Assembly: GCA_934757245.1 (NCBI GenBank)
Contig: CAKVLH010000003.1
Location: 62,001 to 126,000, forward strand
Length of the DNA: 64,000 nucleotides
DNA from: an uncultured Candidatus Melainabacteria bacterium
GTDB taxonomy: Bacteria; Cyanobacteriota; Vampirovibrionia; Gastranaerophilales; Gastranaerophilaceae
Direction of reading: 5' to 3'
Position 1 is the stretch's first letter. Each line of letters starts with the position of its first letter. The notes beneath the pieces were generated by a model that had not been told where the DNA came from, ran no database searches, and worked only from the letters and a program-made list of their open reading frames with translations. Positions 8,293-17,583 of the stretch are shown here, one piece after another. The position numbers and the translations under genes were made by a program.

Positions 8293-8986
8293 AAATATTT
8301 AATTTATATCCGCCACCATATATTGTTTCAATATATTTTTTGCCGTCTGCAATTTTATCGATTTTACTTCTTAAATGACGAATATGAACTCTTATCGTTT
8401 CAACGTTATCGTCAGGTTCATATCCCCAAATTTCTTTTAATAAACGCGCTCCAGATACCATATTTCCATGATTTTGGAACAACAAATTAAATATATCAAA
8501 TTCTATTGGTGTAAGTTTTTGTACCTTTTCATTAATCTGTACGCTATATGTTTCAGGCAGTAATGTAACTTCTTTATAAGTTAAAAGTTCTCTTACTGCT
8601 AATGATTTTGGAATTTGTTTTGTGCGTTTTAATAAAGCACGTACACGTACAATTAATTCATCTATTTCAAACGGTTTTGTTAAATAATCATCAACCCCTA
8701 TATTAAATCCGTTAACTTTATCATTGAGTTCAGATAATGCCGTAAGCATAATGATTGGAGTTTCTGCAATCTCGGAGCATTGTCGAATTCGTTGAGCAAC
8801 CGTAAAACCATCAACTTCCGGCATCATAACATCCAGAATAATCAAAGAAGGTTCTTCTTGTTTTGCAAGAGCAAAACCCTCAACGCCGTTGAATGCTTGC
8901 ACAACTTCATAGCCTTGAAGCTCTAAATTTATTTTTATAAGTTCGTTTATTGCATTATCATCATCTACTACAAGAATTTTTGTCAT
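8291..8986 (-). CDS. OmpR/PhoB-family response regulator (orphan)
   Basis: The 231-residue protein has a receiver domain (1-120) with the acidic pair DD near residues 8-9, the phospho-acceptor Asp in LIILDVMMPEVDG (about 52), Thr/Ser in IMLTALS and Lys in LTKPFE. The C-terminal winged helix (about 130-230) contains RVHIRHLRSKIDK and ends YGGGYKLNI, standard for OmpR/PhoB proteins. It should be a phosphorylation-controlled transcription factor. No histidine kinase gene lies next to it. An AAGGAA site precedes the ATG. The next gene downstream has one of the unusual promoter blocks, so it is a candidate, but unproven, regulator of them. Confidence 0.93.
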   Translation of the reverse strand: MTKILVVDDDNAINELIKINLELQGYEVVQAFNGVEGFALAKQEEPSLIILDVMMPEVDGFTVAQRIRQCSEIAETPIIMLTALSELNDKVNGFNIGVDDYLTKPFEIDELIVRVRALLKRTKQIPKSLAVRELLTYKEVTLLPETYSVQINEKVQKLTPIEFDIFNLLFQNHGNMVSGARLLKEIWGYEPDDNVETIRVHIRHLRSKIDKIADGKKYIETIYGGGYKLNI

Positions 8987-9065
8987 TTAATGTTTCCTTA
9001 TTAATCGTAATTCGTTTTTTATTTTCCCTTCGCCCCTTGTGGATGAGAGGGTGGGGATGAGGGGA

Positions 9066-10256
9066 TTAAATAGAATCGTGGCAATCTATTATACTCTGCG
9101 ATTCTTCTCCACCTTCCAATAATTGTGAAGGAATTTCCTTATTAGTATTTATACCATAATCTTTTAAAGCTTCAACCTGTGAAAATAAACTTGGTTTATT
9201 TTTATTTCCGCGTCTAAATCTGTTAATCGTTGTATTCAGTCTTTTATTAACGTCATCAAAGCGCTTTTGGACATCAACTAAATCATCGCAAAATTGTACG
9301 AATGTTTCAAAAAGATTCGTTCCTGCTTGAACGATATGATTAACACATTCACATTGTTTTTGTTGCGCAAAAAGCTGATTAACCAACCTTATTGTTGCAA
9401 GCAAACTCGCTGTTCCTACTATGATAACGTTAGATTTATACGCAAAATTAATCAAATCTAAATCTTGATAAATTAATTGCAAAGAAGGTTCTACCGGCAT
9501 GTACATAAGAACAAAGTCCGGTTGCCAAAGATTTTCGGCAGCTTGGTAATTTTTATTTGATAAATCCGTAATTCTTTTTCTGACTTCAGACTTAAAATCC
9601 TTGATTTTATCTTTATCATCCGCGCAAGCAAGATAACTTGTTAGTGTAACTTTAGAATCCACAATAACATGCCTGTTATCAGGTAAATTAATCACCACAT
9701 CAGGTCTTATAACATGCTCTTCTGAATCAGACAAACATTCAGACGTTGTTACGAATTGCTTTGTGTAATGTATCCCTTCTTTCATACCACAAGATTGCAA
9801 AATCGTATCTAAAAGATTTTCACCAAAAGCACCTTTAACGTTTTGATTTTTAGTAAGTGCCTCTGTTAAATTTTTCGCCTCTTGTGCAATAGTTGCGCTG
9901 TTTTTCTCCAAATTCAAAATCTGTTCTACAATTTTAGTTGTGTTTTCGACGCCTGCGAGATTAAACTTTTCAACCTTAGCTTTAAATTCACCCAGTTCAT
10001 TCTTTAGAGGCATGATTTTTTCTTCCAAAGCTTCTCGATTTTGTTTTCTTAAATCTTCTTGCTCGCGCATTATCGTTTCATTAGCAATCTGCACAAAATC
10101 GCGTTTTATAAGTTCTTGTAAACTTTCATAATTTTTTGATTCTGCGCGCAAACGAATAAGCTCTTCTTTTTCAGAACTTTGTTTTTTTATAAAAAATAAA
10201 GATGTTACTGATACTGCAACAGTTGCACCGATAATGAATGAAACGATATTTTGCAT
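9066..10256 (-). CDS. rmuC: DNA recombination protein RmuC
   Basis: The 396-residue protein has an N-terminal membrane helix (about 4-22), a long coiled coil (25-130) and the RmuC nuclease-like domain (about 135-365) with GAFGENLLDTILQ, RPDVVINLPDNRHVIVDSKV and PDFVLMYMPVEPSLQL. RmuC is thought to restrict DNA inversions at short inverted repeats, which is notable in a genome so rich in them. Length and domain order are normal. AAAGG precedes the ATG. Confidence 0.93.
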   Translation of the reverse strand: MQNIVSFIIGATVAVSVTSLFFIKKQSSEKEELIRLRAESKNYESLQELIKRDFVQIANETIMREQEDLRKQNREALEEKIMPLKNELGEFKAKVEKFNLAGVENTTKIVEQILNLEKNSATIAQEAKNLTEALTKNQNVKGAFGENLLDTILQSCGMKEGIHYTKQFVTTSECLSDSEEHVIRPDVVINLPDNRHVIVDSKVTLTSYLACADDKDKIKDFKSEVRKRITDLSNKNYQAAENLWQPDFVLMYMPVEPSLQLIYQDLDLINFAYKSNVIIVGTASLLATIRLVNQLFAQQKQCECVNHIVQAGTNLFETFVQFCDDLVDVQKRFDDVNKRLNTTINRFRRGNKNKPSLFSQVEALKDYGINTNKEIPSQLLEGGEESQSIIDCHDSI

Positions 10257-10271
10257 TATATACCTTTTTAA

Positions 10272-10412
10272 TTCCCCACCCCTTGAAGGAAGGTCGAAAT
10301 TTACGATTTCAGGGTGGGATAGTTTTTGGGTAAAATAAAACCCCGCCCCTGCATTTCTAGCTTTCGCAAAAGCTCAAGCAGAACTGCTTCCCCGCCCTCA
10401 AGGGGTGGGGAA
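10272..10412. repeat. Inverted-repeat element between rmuC and the Bax inhibitor-like gene
   Basis: TTCCCCACCCCTTGA (10272-10286) recurs inverted at 10398-10412, and the whole space of 163 bp between the genes is occupied by this GC-rich element. The centre contains further small palindromes such as AGCTTTCGCAAAAGCT. Confidence 0.75.
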
Positions 10413-10419
10413 GGTAATA

Positions 10420-11145
10420 TTATCTTCTGTCTTGCAATTTAGCCAATAATCTCAAGATTTCCATGTATAACCAAACTAAAGTTACCATTAACCCAAACGC
10501 GCCAAACCATTCGTAATCTTTTGGCAAGAAGTTTTGAGCACCTTTTTCAATAAAATCAAAATCAACAATCAAATTAAGAGCTGCAATTACACAAATAACC
10601 GCGCTTACTGCTATGCCCATTGTTGAAGAAGAATTTAATAATGGCACTTGCATATGAAAAAAGCTTCCGATAAAGTTTATTAAATATATACCAGCAATAG
10701 AAAGTGTTGCAATAAAAATTACACTTCTAAATTTATCAGTACAACTGATAATATTTGCTCTATATAATATTAGCATTGAAAATAACGCTGCAAAAGTTCC
10801 GGCTACAGCTTGAGAAACTATCCCCGGATAAGAAGCTTCAAATGTTGCAGAAATTCCGCCTAAACAAAGACCTTCTGCTACAGCATAAACCGGCACCAAA
10901 TACTTATTTCTTGTAAAAGAAACGATTAAAGCAACTATAAATGCTACAATACCGCCTCCTGCTGTTAACATCATTGCTAAATCAGTATATCCTGCTGTCA
11001 TTCTACTCCAAGTAAATGCCGCACTTGCAACTACCAATAAACCAAGAAACGCCGTAATTTGGATTGTTCCGTTAACGGTCATTGGTGCGCCGTCTAAAAC
11101 TCTTTCTTGTTCCGTAAATTTTTCATTTAATATAGGGTTAGCCAT
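10420..11145 (-). CDS. Bax inhibitor-1/YccA-family membrane protein
   Basis: The 241-residue product has a short polar N-terminus and seven hydrophobic helices (from about 28 to 235). Features match the bacterial Bax inhibitor-1-like family: VYAVAEGLCLGGISATFE in helix 3 and the conserved acidic segment AALNLIVDFDFIEKG near residue 190. Relatives such as E. coli YccA interact with FtsH or leak calcium; the role here is unknown. The ATG is preceded by GGAGG. The upstream neighbour is an acetyltransferase with no obvious link. Confidence 0.85.
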   Translation of the reverse strand: MANPILNEKFTEQERVLDGAPMTVNGTIQITAFLGLLVVASAAFTWSRMTAGYTDLAMMLTAGGGIVAFIVALIVSFTRNKYLVPVYAVAEGLCLGGISATFEASYPGIVSQAVAGTFAALFSMLILYRANIISCTDKFRSVIFIATLSIAGIYLINFIGSFFHMQVPLLNSSSTMGIAVSAVICVIAALNLIVDFDFIEKGAQNFLPKDYEWFGAFGLMVTLVWLYMEILRLLAKLQDRR

Positions 11146-11219
11146 ATATCCTCCTTCTCTTTTCTGTGATTATAACACATGTAAAGATGCGCATGTATAA
11201 AATTTAATTATTTCTTAAT

Positions 11220-11774
11220 TTACTTTTGTTCAATTGTCTTAATGACTTTTGCAGGATTGCCAACGGCTAAAGAATTTTCTGGAATATCTTTTGTTACAAC
11301 TGCTCCTGCGCCGATTACGCACCCATTTCCAATTGTTACTCCGGGAAGAACAATAACGGAACCGCCCAGCCAGCAGTTTTTACCAATAGTAATAGGTTTT
11401 GCGGATTCTATAAAAGTGTTTCTGGTTTTAAAATCCAGAGGATGAATTGGAGTATAAAACTGCGTATTTGGACCGATAAAAGTATCATCTCCAATTGTAA
11501 CTTTCGCGCAATCCAAAATTACGCAATTAGCGTTAAAATAAACGCGCTCTCCTAGTTCCGTATTGCAACCGTAATCAAAAAATATATTTGGCGTTATATA
11601 ACAACCTTCACCCATCTTGCCGAGAACGGATTTTAAAATTTCACTTCTTTTCTTTTCATCTTTTTCTTGATTAAAATCGCTAATCAAACTTCTTGTTTTG
11701 TCTCTTAAACTTATTAAATAAGGCGTCATTGGATTATAATTTTTGCCTGCAATCATTTTTTTGTATTCTTCCAT
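11220..11774 (-). CDS. Maltose/galactoside O-acetyltransferase-like enzyme
   Basis: A protein of 184 residues with the MAC N-terminal segment (MEEYKKMIAGKNYNPMTPYL) followed by left-handed hexapeptide repeats ending in VGNPAKVIKTI. The catalytic His region FYTPIHPLDFKTRN and GGSVIVLPGVTIGNGCVIGAGAVVTKDIP are typical of LacA/Maa/NodL enzymes, which move acetyl from acetyl-CoA to a sugar hydroxyl. The start at 11774 is chosen because AAAGGAG lies 8 bases upstream; a GTG nine bases earlier would sit directly on that site. The sugar acceptor is not known. Confidence 0.9.
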   Translation of the reverse strand: MEEYKKMIAGKNYNPMTPYLISLRDKTRSLISDFNQEKDEKKRSEILKSVLGKMGEGCYITPNIFFDYGCNTELGERVYFNANCVILDCAKVTIGDDTFIGPNTQFYTPIHPLDFKTRNTFIESAKPITIGKNCWLGGSVIVLPGVTIGNGCVIGAGAVVTKDIPENSLAVGNPAKVIKTIEQK

Positions 11775-11807
11775 AAACCACACTCCTTTTTTATTATTTT
11801 AGCAAAA

Positions 11808-11842
11808 AAAATAGCGATTTTGCATTGCAAAATCGCTATTTT
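11808..11842 (-). terminator. Rho-independent terminator after the 63-aa gene
   Basis: A 17-base perfect inverted repeat (AAAATAGCGATTTTGCA, 11808-11824 and 11826-11842) whose A/T-rich ends give a U tract in either direction. Confidence 0.7.
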
Positions 11843-11864
11843 GTAAATCGTTTAGAAGTTCTAA

Positions 11865-12056
11865 TTACCATATAGAAGCCCCACCAGTCAAACTAGCTTG
11901 AATCTCTGGATGTTTTTTTGCAAAATCGAATGCATTGCCGGTTTTTAGTTCGTGATGATAAGCTGAAGAAGCATCAACATCTTTTCTTTCTTGTGCTTTT
12001 GCCCAAATTGGTGTTGCTCCGGAACTATGATGAACTCCTTGTGCTCCTTGTGTCAT
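11865..12056 (-). CDS. Unrecognised 63-aa protein
   Basis: The 63-residue product begins MTQGAQGVHHSSGATP and ends LTGGASIW. It is polar, with three adjacent or near His residues in the first 11 and one HH pair near residue 45, and has no membrane segment. The start at 12056 is used because AAAGGA lies 9 bases upstream; a longer frame back to 12146 would run through the promoter block. A strong copy of the GCAATT-N14-TACTTTATATATA block and a terminator flank it, so it is a single-gene unit. Function unknown. Confidence 0.6.
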   Translation of the reverse strand: MTQGAQGVHHSSGATPIWAKAQERKDVDASSAYHHELKTGNAFDFAKKHPEIQASLTGGASIW

Positions 12057-12098
12057 AATTATGTCCTTTCTGTAATATCTTCGTATATATTGTTTACA

Positions 12099-12162
12099 TA
12101 TATATAAAGTATTTTTGTGATAAAGAATTGCATAATTCTGCGACAATTTTACAAAACTTTAC
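12099..12162 (-). promoter_or_regulatory. GCAATT-N14-TACTTTATATATA promoter block with upstream box
   Basis: On the minus strand GTAAAGTTTTGT (12151-12162), 19 bases, GCAATT (12126-12131), 14 bases, TACTTTATATATA (12099-12111). The leader to the ATG is about 35 bases. Confidence 0.7.
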
Positions 12163-12324
12163 AATGTGTTTTAAACTCTAATTACTGAAAAGTCCGTTAG
12201 TTAGACTTGTAAGAACATACGTTATTAATAGACGGCTATTTTACATGGCAGTAATGACGGGAAAAAAAGTAGAAAATCAGATTTAGAACTCAAGATTATA
12301 TATAGATTTGATATTTTCTACTTA

Positions 12325-12333
12325 TGCTAAAAT
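12325..12333 (+). promoter_or_regulatory. Extended -10 promoter of comEC, leaderless layout
   Basis: TGCTAAAAT (12325-12333) is an extended -10 box. The ATG follows after 6 bases, leaving no room for a leader. No good -35 box at 17 bases is seen. Confidence 0.45.
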
Positions 12334-12339
12334 TAATTT

Positions 12340-14712
12340 ATGTTTAAGGATTTTGACTTATCACAAAATAAAAACTTGCTTATGTTTTTTACGGTTGGCG
12401 TTTATATTTTAGCGTTATTTGCTACGTTGAGCGGTTTAGGATTGATATTTGCAACGATTTTTACAATTCTTCTTCTCGTTGCACTTTTTCTTGAAATCCT
12501 ACCTCCAAAATACATTCTTGTATGGATTACAGTATTTTATTTGGGAATAGCAAATACTTCTCTTAGATTAAAGAGCACTGATGAATTATTAAATCTTTCT
12601 CCTGTTAATTCAACAATCTTCGGCAAAGTCTTAAGTATTCCGGAGCTAAAAGGTAATGACAAAACAAAATTTTTCTTCCAAGTTGATAAAATCGAAATTG
12701 ACGGTAATATAAAATATTTTTCGGACGAAAAAACTCTTGTTACACTTAATTCGACCGAAAAACTTAAAATTTACGACACATACAAAATAAAAGGGCGCTT
12801 GTCAACTCCATTTAAAGCCGGCAACCCTTCACAATTTGATTACAGCAATTATTTGAGAAATTTTGATACGTATTCGGTATTCTATGGCAAAGAATTCACA
12901 AAACTGGACGGTAAAAAATCATTTAAAGAACAATTTTTACAAAAAATTAACGACCACCGAGAAAAAATTATAAAATTACATTCCAATTATTTGGACTCTC
13001 CACACTTAGAAATTCTTGGCGGAATCGTATTTGGAGATGATGCAGTTTCACCACCTGAAAATATCAAAAAATCATTTATTAATTCAGGCTTGTTGCATAT
13101 TCTAGCCGCTTCCGGCATGAACGTAGCTTTTATTTTTTCTTTTTTCTATTTTTTCCTATCACTAATGCGTGTAAATTACAAAGTAAACATTTCTTTTTGC
13201 ATAATTATGATTCTTATTTATTCACTAATGACAGGTTTAGGGCCTTCTGTCGTCAGAGCAACTTTTATGCTGGTGTTTGTACTTTTAGGAAAATTAATTG
13301 ATAGAGATGCGCACAGCGTAGCGCTTTTAGCTTTCGTTGCTTTTATAATGCTTCTCTATAATCCGATGTATATAAACGATGTCGGTTTTCAGCTTTCATT
13401 TGTTGTAACTTTCGGCTTGCTGGTTTCAACTCCTTATATTATAAGGAGCAAACATCGTTTCGTTAATTGGCTTTCCGGCACAATTGCAATTCCAATAATT
13501 GCACAATTGTGGGTAATTCCAATTCAAATTTTTTATTTCAACAACATTAGTTTATACTCAGTTTTTGCAAACATAATGAGTGTGCCAATTCTTTCTGTAA
13601 TAAGCTTTGGTGGCTTTATAAGTTCGCTTATTGCTCCAATAACACCGAATTTTGTCTGCCAAGCGTTTGATTTTATATTAAATCCATTACTAAAAATTCT
13701 TGTTTGGATTTCTGATTACTGGGGAAGTTTGCCTCACTCTGCATGTCAGACAACGCATCCTGCAATTTTCCAAATTCTACTATACTATGGGATTTTGATT
13801 CTTATTGTAGCGTGCTTTGACAAAGAAATTAGAGAAAAGAATTTTAAAAAGCTTCTAATTGCTCTTACAACAACATTTATAATTTTACTGATTTCAATAA
13901 TTCCGATTAAAAACAACGATTTAGAAATTTTAACTTTTGATGTCGGAAATGCGGATTCATTTTTAATAAAAACTCCTAATCAAAAATATATAATGATTGA
14001 TACCGCAAAAAACGGTTACAATGGCGGAAAATCTCAAGCTGAAATGTTGATTTTGAAATATATGTTGGATAGAGGAATAAAATCTCTAGACACATTAATT
14101 GTAACACATTTCGATAACGACCATTGTGGCGGTGCGATTGATTTGATAGATAATTTAAAAGTTGATAAATTATATGTGAATTCTCTTAACCACGACTCAA
14201 TTGCTGCAAAACAAATTTATAACGTGGCGGAAATTAATAATACGAAATTAATCTTGGCTGAAAATAACAAAATCATTTTTAACGAAGCAGGACTAACGCT
14301 TACTAATTTTATAGCACCAAATAGTTTAGAAATAGGCGATAATGAAGCTTCAATTTTGACTCTTTTGAAATACAAAGATTTTTCAATGTTGTTTACAGGA
14401 GATTCCAACGCAGAAACTTTCAAGAACTTGAAAGAATTTTTACCTAAAAATATAACGGTTTTAAAAGTAGGGCATCATGGCGGTCTGGGAGTTGTAAACA
14501 AAGATATGATGAATTATCTCAATCCGCAAATCTCGTTAATTTCTGTTGGAGAAAATAAATTTGGACATCCGAATCTTTTAACTTTGAATACGCTAAAAAA
14601 TACTAAAATTTTGCGAACGGATGTAAATAATGCAATCAAATTCGTAGTTAACAATAAAGGATTGAAAATATATTCGTTTAACACAAGAAAGAAAAAATTT
14701 GTTTTGCAATAA
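12340..14712 (+). CDS. comEC: ComEC/Rec2-family DNA uptake channel
   Basis: The 790-residue protein has two N-terminal helices, a DUF4131-like soluble domain (about 80-180), the Competence domain with many helices (about 215-510, including LLHILAASGMNVAFIFSFF and GLGPSVVRATFMLVF), and a C-terminal metallo-beta-lactamase domain (about 525-785) with THFDNDHCGG (589-598) and LKVGHHGG. ComEC forms the inner-membrane channel for single-stranded DNA during natural transformation, and the lactamase domain may degrade the other strand. The metal ligands look intact. No other com genes are in the window. The promoter has no leader. Confidence 0.93.
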   Translation: MFKDFDLSQNKNLLMFFTVGVYILALFATLSGLGLIFATIFTILLLVALFLEILPPKYILVWITVFYLGIANTSLRLKSTDELLNLSPVNSTIFGKVLSIPELKGNDKTKFFFQVDKIEIDGNIKYFSDEKTLVTLNSTEKLKIYDTYKIKGRLSTPFKAGNPSQFDYSNYLRNFDTYSVFYGKEFTKLDGKKSFKEQFLQKINDHREKIIKLHSNYLDSPHLEILGGIVFGDDAVSPPENIKKSFINSGLLHILAASGMNVAFIFSFFYFFLSLMRVNYKVNISFCIIMILIYSLMTGLGPSVVRATFMLVFVLLGKLIDRDAHSVALLAFVAFIMLLYNPMYINDVGFQLSFVVTFGLLVSTPYIIRSKHRFVNWLSGTIAIPIIAQLWVIPIQIFYFNNISLYSVFANIMSVPILSVISFGGFISSLIAPITPNFVCQAFDFILNPLLKILVWISDYWGSLPHSACQTTHPAIFQILLYYGILILIVACFDKEIREKNFKKLLIALTTTFIILLISIIPIKNNDLEILTFDVGNADSFLIKTPNQKYIMIDTAKNGYNGGKSQAEMLILKYMLDRGIKSLDTLIVTHFDNDHCGGAIDLIDNLKVDKLYVNSLNHDSIAAKQIYNVAEINNTKLILAENNKIIFNEAGLTLTNFIAPNSLEIGDNEASILTLLKYKDFSMLFTGDSNAETFKNLKEFLPKNITVLKVGHHGGLGVVNKDMMNYLNPQISLISVGENKFGHPNLLTLNTLKNTKILRTDVNNAIKFVVNNKGLKIYSFNTRKKKFVLQ

Positions 14713-14777
14713 GAGTTCATCTTTTTAATATATGAAATTTCAAAAAGATATGTTATAATATAAGTAGGAGATCAAAA

Positions 14778-14855
14778 TTGAACCGTTGCAGCCAAATGCG
14801 AAAGCAGAAAGGCATTATATATAAGAATGATGAGCAATTTACAATTTCAAAATGA
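14778..14855 (+). other. Possible 25-codon upstream frame overlapping the R3H ATPase start
   Basis: The only good Shine-Dalgarno site here (AGGAG, 14766-14770) precedes a TTG at 14778, not the ATPase ATG at 14827. The frame runs 25 codons to TGA at 14853 and overlaps the first 29 bases of the ATPase in another frame. It could couple translation of the two, or be chance. Confidence 0.3.
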
Positions 14856-16398
14856 CCTCGAAAGGCTAATCGCCATTATGCCCCCAAAAGTCGTGTCTAA
14901 TTTATCGTGTGAAAAATTAGATGATGTAATAGAAATCGTACTTGATATCGGTCGAGTTCCTGAGGTTCGACATGCCGGTGGCAAAATTGAAAAATTACAA
15001 TGTGAACTTGTTAATGATGAAGATATTAAATTTATAACTTCGCATCTTCAAGAATTCACGCACGATAATCGTTCCGGAATCCCGGGAACTTTGCACCGTA
15101 TTAGTGCAATAAGAAATAGGCAAGGAAAGGTTGTCGGTTTAACTTGTCGTATCGGTCGTGTTGTTACAGGAACAATTGCTTGTATTAAAGATATTTGTAC
15201 ACAAGGAAAAAGCATTTTGTTTTTAGGCCCTCCAGGGGTTGGTAAAACGACAAAACTTAGAGAAATTTCTCGACTAGTGGCGGATGAACTCGGAAAACGT
15301 GTCGTAATTGTTGATACTTCAAACGAAATTGCAGGTGATGGTGATGTTCCGCATCCTGCAGTTGGTTCAGCAAGGAGAATGCAGGTCGCTCAGCCTGAAT
15401 TTCAAAAAGATATAATGATTGAGGCTGTAGAAAACCATACGCCGGAAGTTATTGTAGTTGATGAAATCGGTACAGAACCCGAGGCGCAAGCTGCAAGAAC
15501 AATTGCAGAGCGTGGTGTTATGCTTATTGCAACAGCACATGGTAACTGTCTGGAAAGTTTAATCAAAAACCCAACCTTATCAGATTTAGTTGGCGGTATT
15601 CAATCAGTAACATTAGGCGATGATGAAGCAAAACGTAGAGCTTCGCAAAAAACTGTTTTAGAAAGAGAAAAACAACCGACTTTTGATATTGTAATTGAAA
15701 TCTTGGATAGAAATACGCTTGCAGTTTATAAAAATACTTCGGAAGCGGTTGATTATATTCTGCGCGGTTGGCCGATTCGTCCGGAAATTAGAAAAGTTGA
15801 AGAACAACATGTTGAAACTGTTTCAGCTCCTGAACCTGTTAAACAGGAAGTTCCTGAAACTCCACAGGACAATAGTTTGAATTTCTCATTCTCTCGTCAA
15901 AAGTATGTTGAGCAGGCAAAACCGCTTAAAAAATTGTATTTGTACGCAGTATCAAGAACTATCGTAGAAAAAATAATTGAACGTTTGAACTTGAATGTAG
16001 AATTAACGCGTAATGTAGAAGATGCGGATATTGTGATTGCGCACAAGAATTTTGCAAAAGGTGGCGCTAAAATCTTAAATACAGCAAAAGAATACAGAGT
16101 TCAGATTTTCTATGTTAAAACTAACTCTATGGCGCAAATTCAGAAGGTTTTGAAAGATGCTTTAGATATTCAGCCTGGTGATGTTGAAAGCTTACAAGGA
16201 TATACTGATGAAACAGAAAAAGCCTTGGATGAAGCGCGCGCTGCAATTAAACAAGTTTCTGACGGCGCAGAAGTTGTAGAATTAGCTCCGCAAAATTCAC
16301 AAATAAGAAAATTACAGCACGAACTTGTTGATCAATATAATTTAAAAAGTACATCTATTGGTGAAGGTCAAAATCGACATTTAAGAATTCATAAATAA
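14827..16398 (+). CDS. AAA ATPase with C-terminal R3H domain (Ycf45/SpoIIIAA-like)
   Basis: The 523-residue protein has an SpoIIIAA-like ATPase core with Walker A GPPGVGKTTKLREI (about 134) and Walker B VIVVDEIGTE (about 208), followed by a low-complexity linker (320-370), a region of unknown fold, and an R3H-like nucleic acid-binding end (about 460-523, QNSQIRKLQHELVDQYN, GQNRHLRIHK). This combination is typical of the cyanobacterial/plastid Ycf45 family, and is the best lineage clue in the window. The function is not established; single-stranded nucleic acid binding is expected. It precedes fliP by 94 bp on the same strand. Start choice between the two adjacent ATGs (14827, 14830) is open. 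Confidence 0.85.
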   Translation: MMSNLQFQNDLERLIAIMPPKVVSNLSCEKLDDVIEIVLDIGRVPEVRHAGGKIEKLQCELVNDEDIKFITSHLQEFTHDNRSGIPGTLHRISAIRNRQGKVVGLTCRIGRVVTGTIACIKDICTQGKSILFLGPPGVGKTTKLREISRLVADELGKRVVIVDTSNEIAGDGDVPHPAVGSARRMQVAQPEFQKDIMIEAVENHTPEVIVVDEIGTEPEAQAARTIAERGVMLIATAHGNCLESLIKNPTLSDLVGGIQSVTLGDDEAKRRASQKTVLEREKQPTFDIVIEILDRNTLAVYKNTSEAVDYILRGWPIRPEIRKVEEQHVETVSAPEPVKQEVPETPQDNSLNFSFSRQKYVEQAKPLKKLYLYAVSRTIVEKIIERLNLNVELTRNVEDADIVIAHKNFAKGGAKILNTAKEYRVQIFYVKTNSMAQIQKVLKDALDIQPGDVESLQGYTDETEKALDEARAAIKQVSDGAEVVELAPQNSQIRKLQHELVDQYNLKSTSIGEGQNRHLRIHK

Positions 16399-16492
16399 TT
16401 TATTATACGCAATAAAACTTAATGATTTGCCATGACTTAATATAATTTGTTAGCATATTATTGAAGTATAGTCGATTTTTAAGGAAATAATC

Positions 16493-17251
16493 ATGAAGTT
16501 TTTAGATATAAAGAAATGGGGAGGAGCATTTGGGCTGTTTTTGTTCTCAATCATGCCGTCGAATGCAGCTATGACATTTCCGAATATTAATATTGGATTA
16601 GGTACAGCGAATACTCCGCAAGATTTCACAAACGGTTTGCAAATCCTTATTTGGTTAACGATTTTGACACTTGCGCCAAGTATTTTAATTATGACAACAA
16701 GTTTTATAAGACTTGTTGTTGTATTGTCGCTTACAAGACAAGCTATTGGCGCAGGTAATCTTCCGCCAAACCAAGTTATTACGAGTTTGGCATTAATTTT
16801 AACCTTCTTTATTATGGCGCCGACTTTTAATGAAATTAACGAGAAAGCTCTCCAACCTTATATGAACAATCAAATTACTCAACAAGTTGCGCTTGATAGA
16901 GGGATTGAGCCTGTTCGTAAATTTATGTTTAAGCAAACGCATGAAAAAGAATTGGCGTTGTTTGTAAGAATGGCAAAAATAGAAAAGCCTAAAAATAAAG
17001 ATGATGTTCCGACTTATGTTCTCTTACCGTCATTTATTTTGAGTGAACTTAAAACTGCTTTTACAATAGGTTTTGTAGTTTATCTTCCATTTTTGGTAAT
17101 TGATATTGTTGTTTCATCAGTACTGGTATCTATGGGTATGATGTTCTTACCGCCAACAATGATTGCGCTACCGTTTAAGCTGATTATGTTTGTAATGGTC
17201 GACGGTTGGTATTTGGTAGTCAAATCGCTTGTAGAAAGCTTTGTAACCTAG
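16493..17251 (+). CDS. fliP: Flagellar export gate protein FliP
   Basis: The 252-residue protein starts with a signal peptide (to about residue 25, SNAA), then has the FliP helices with TILTLAPSILIMTTSFIRLVVVLSL split as TLAPSILIMTTSFIRL and VVVLSLTRQAIG, and C-terminal GMMFLPPTMIALPFKL. FliP, FliQ and FliR form the core gate of the flagellar type III export apparatus. Length is normal. AAGGAA lies upstream of the ATG. The genes fliP-fliQ-fliR-flhB follow in the usual order. Confidence 0.96.
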   Translation: MKFLDIKKWGGAFGLFLFSIMPSNAAMTFPNINIGLGTANTPQDFTNGLQILIWLTILTLAPSILIMTTSFIRLVVVLSLTRQAIGAGNLPPNQVITSLALILTFFIMAPTFNEINEKALQPYMNNQITQQVALDRGIEPVRKFMFKQTHEKELALFVRMAKIEKPKNKDDVPTYVLLPSFILSELKTAFTIGFVVYLPFLVIDIVVSSVLVSMGMMFLPPTMIALPFKLIMFVMVDGWYLVVKSLVESFVT

Positions 17252-17307
17252 AAATGTAAACATATTTCTTTGCAAAAGTCACCTCTAAAGATGTAGAAAG
17301 TAAAACA

Positions 17308-17583
17308 ATGAATCAAGATATAGTAATAACACTTTTACAAAAAATGTTCATATTAACTTTGGAAATATCAGTTCCAATACTACTAGTTGGTGTAGTTTTG
17401 GGTCTCTTGGTAAGTATTTTCCAGACTGTAACACAAATTCAGGAATCAACATTGACATTCGTTCCAAAAATTGTCGGTTGTGTGCTTCTGTTGATATTTT
17501 TAATGCCTTGGATGATAAGCGTATTTATTACGACATTTAATGAATTTATGGATATGATTCCTCAATTAATAGGTGTTGCATAA
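17308..17583 (+). CDS. fliQ: Flagellar export gate protein FliQ
   Basis: A 91-residue protein with two long membrane helices and the FliQ signatures VGVVLGLLVSIFQTVTQIQE and LTFVPKIVG. It belongs to the export gate with FliP and FliR. It overlaps fliR by one base (stop TAA, then ATG sharing the A), which indicates coupled translation. Confidence 0.95.
   Translation: MNQDIVITLLQKMFILTLEISVPILLVGVVLGLLVSIFQTVTQIQESTLTFVPKIVGCVLLLIFLMPWMISVFITTFNEFMDMIPQLIGVA

Noticed and set aside
12057..12146. Longer version of the 63-aa gene
   Set aside because: The extension lies across the promoter block, and the inner ATG has the ribosome binding site.
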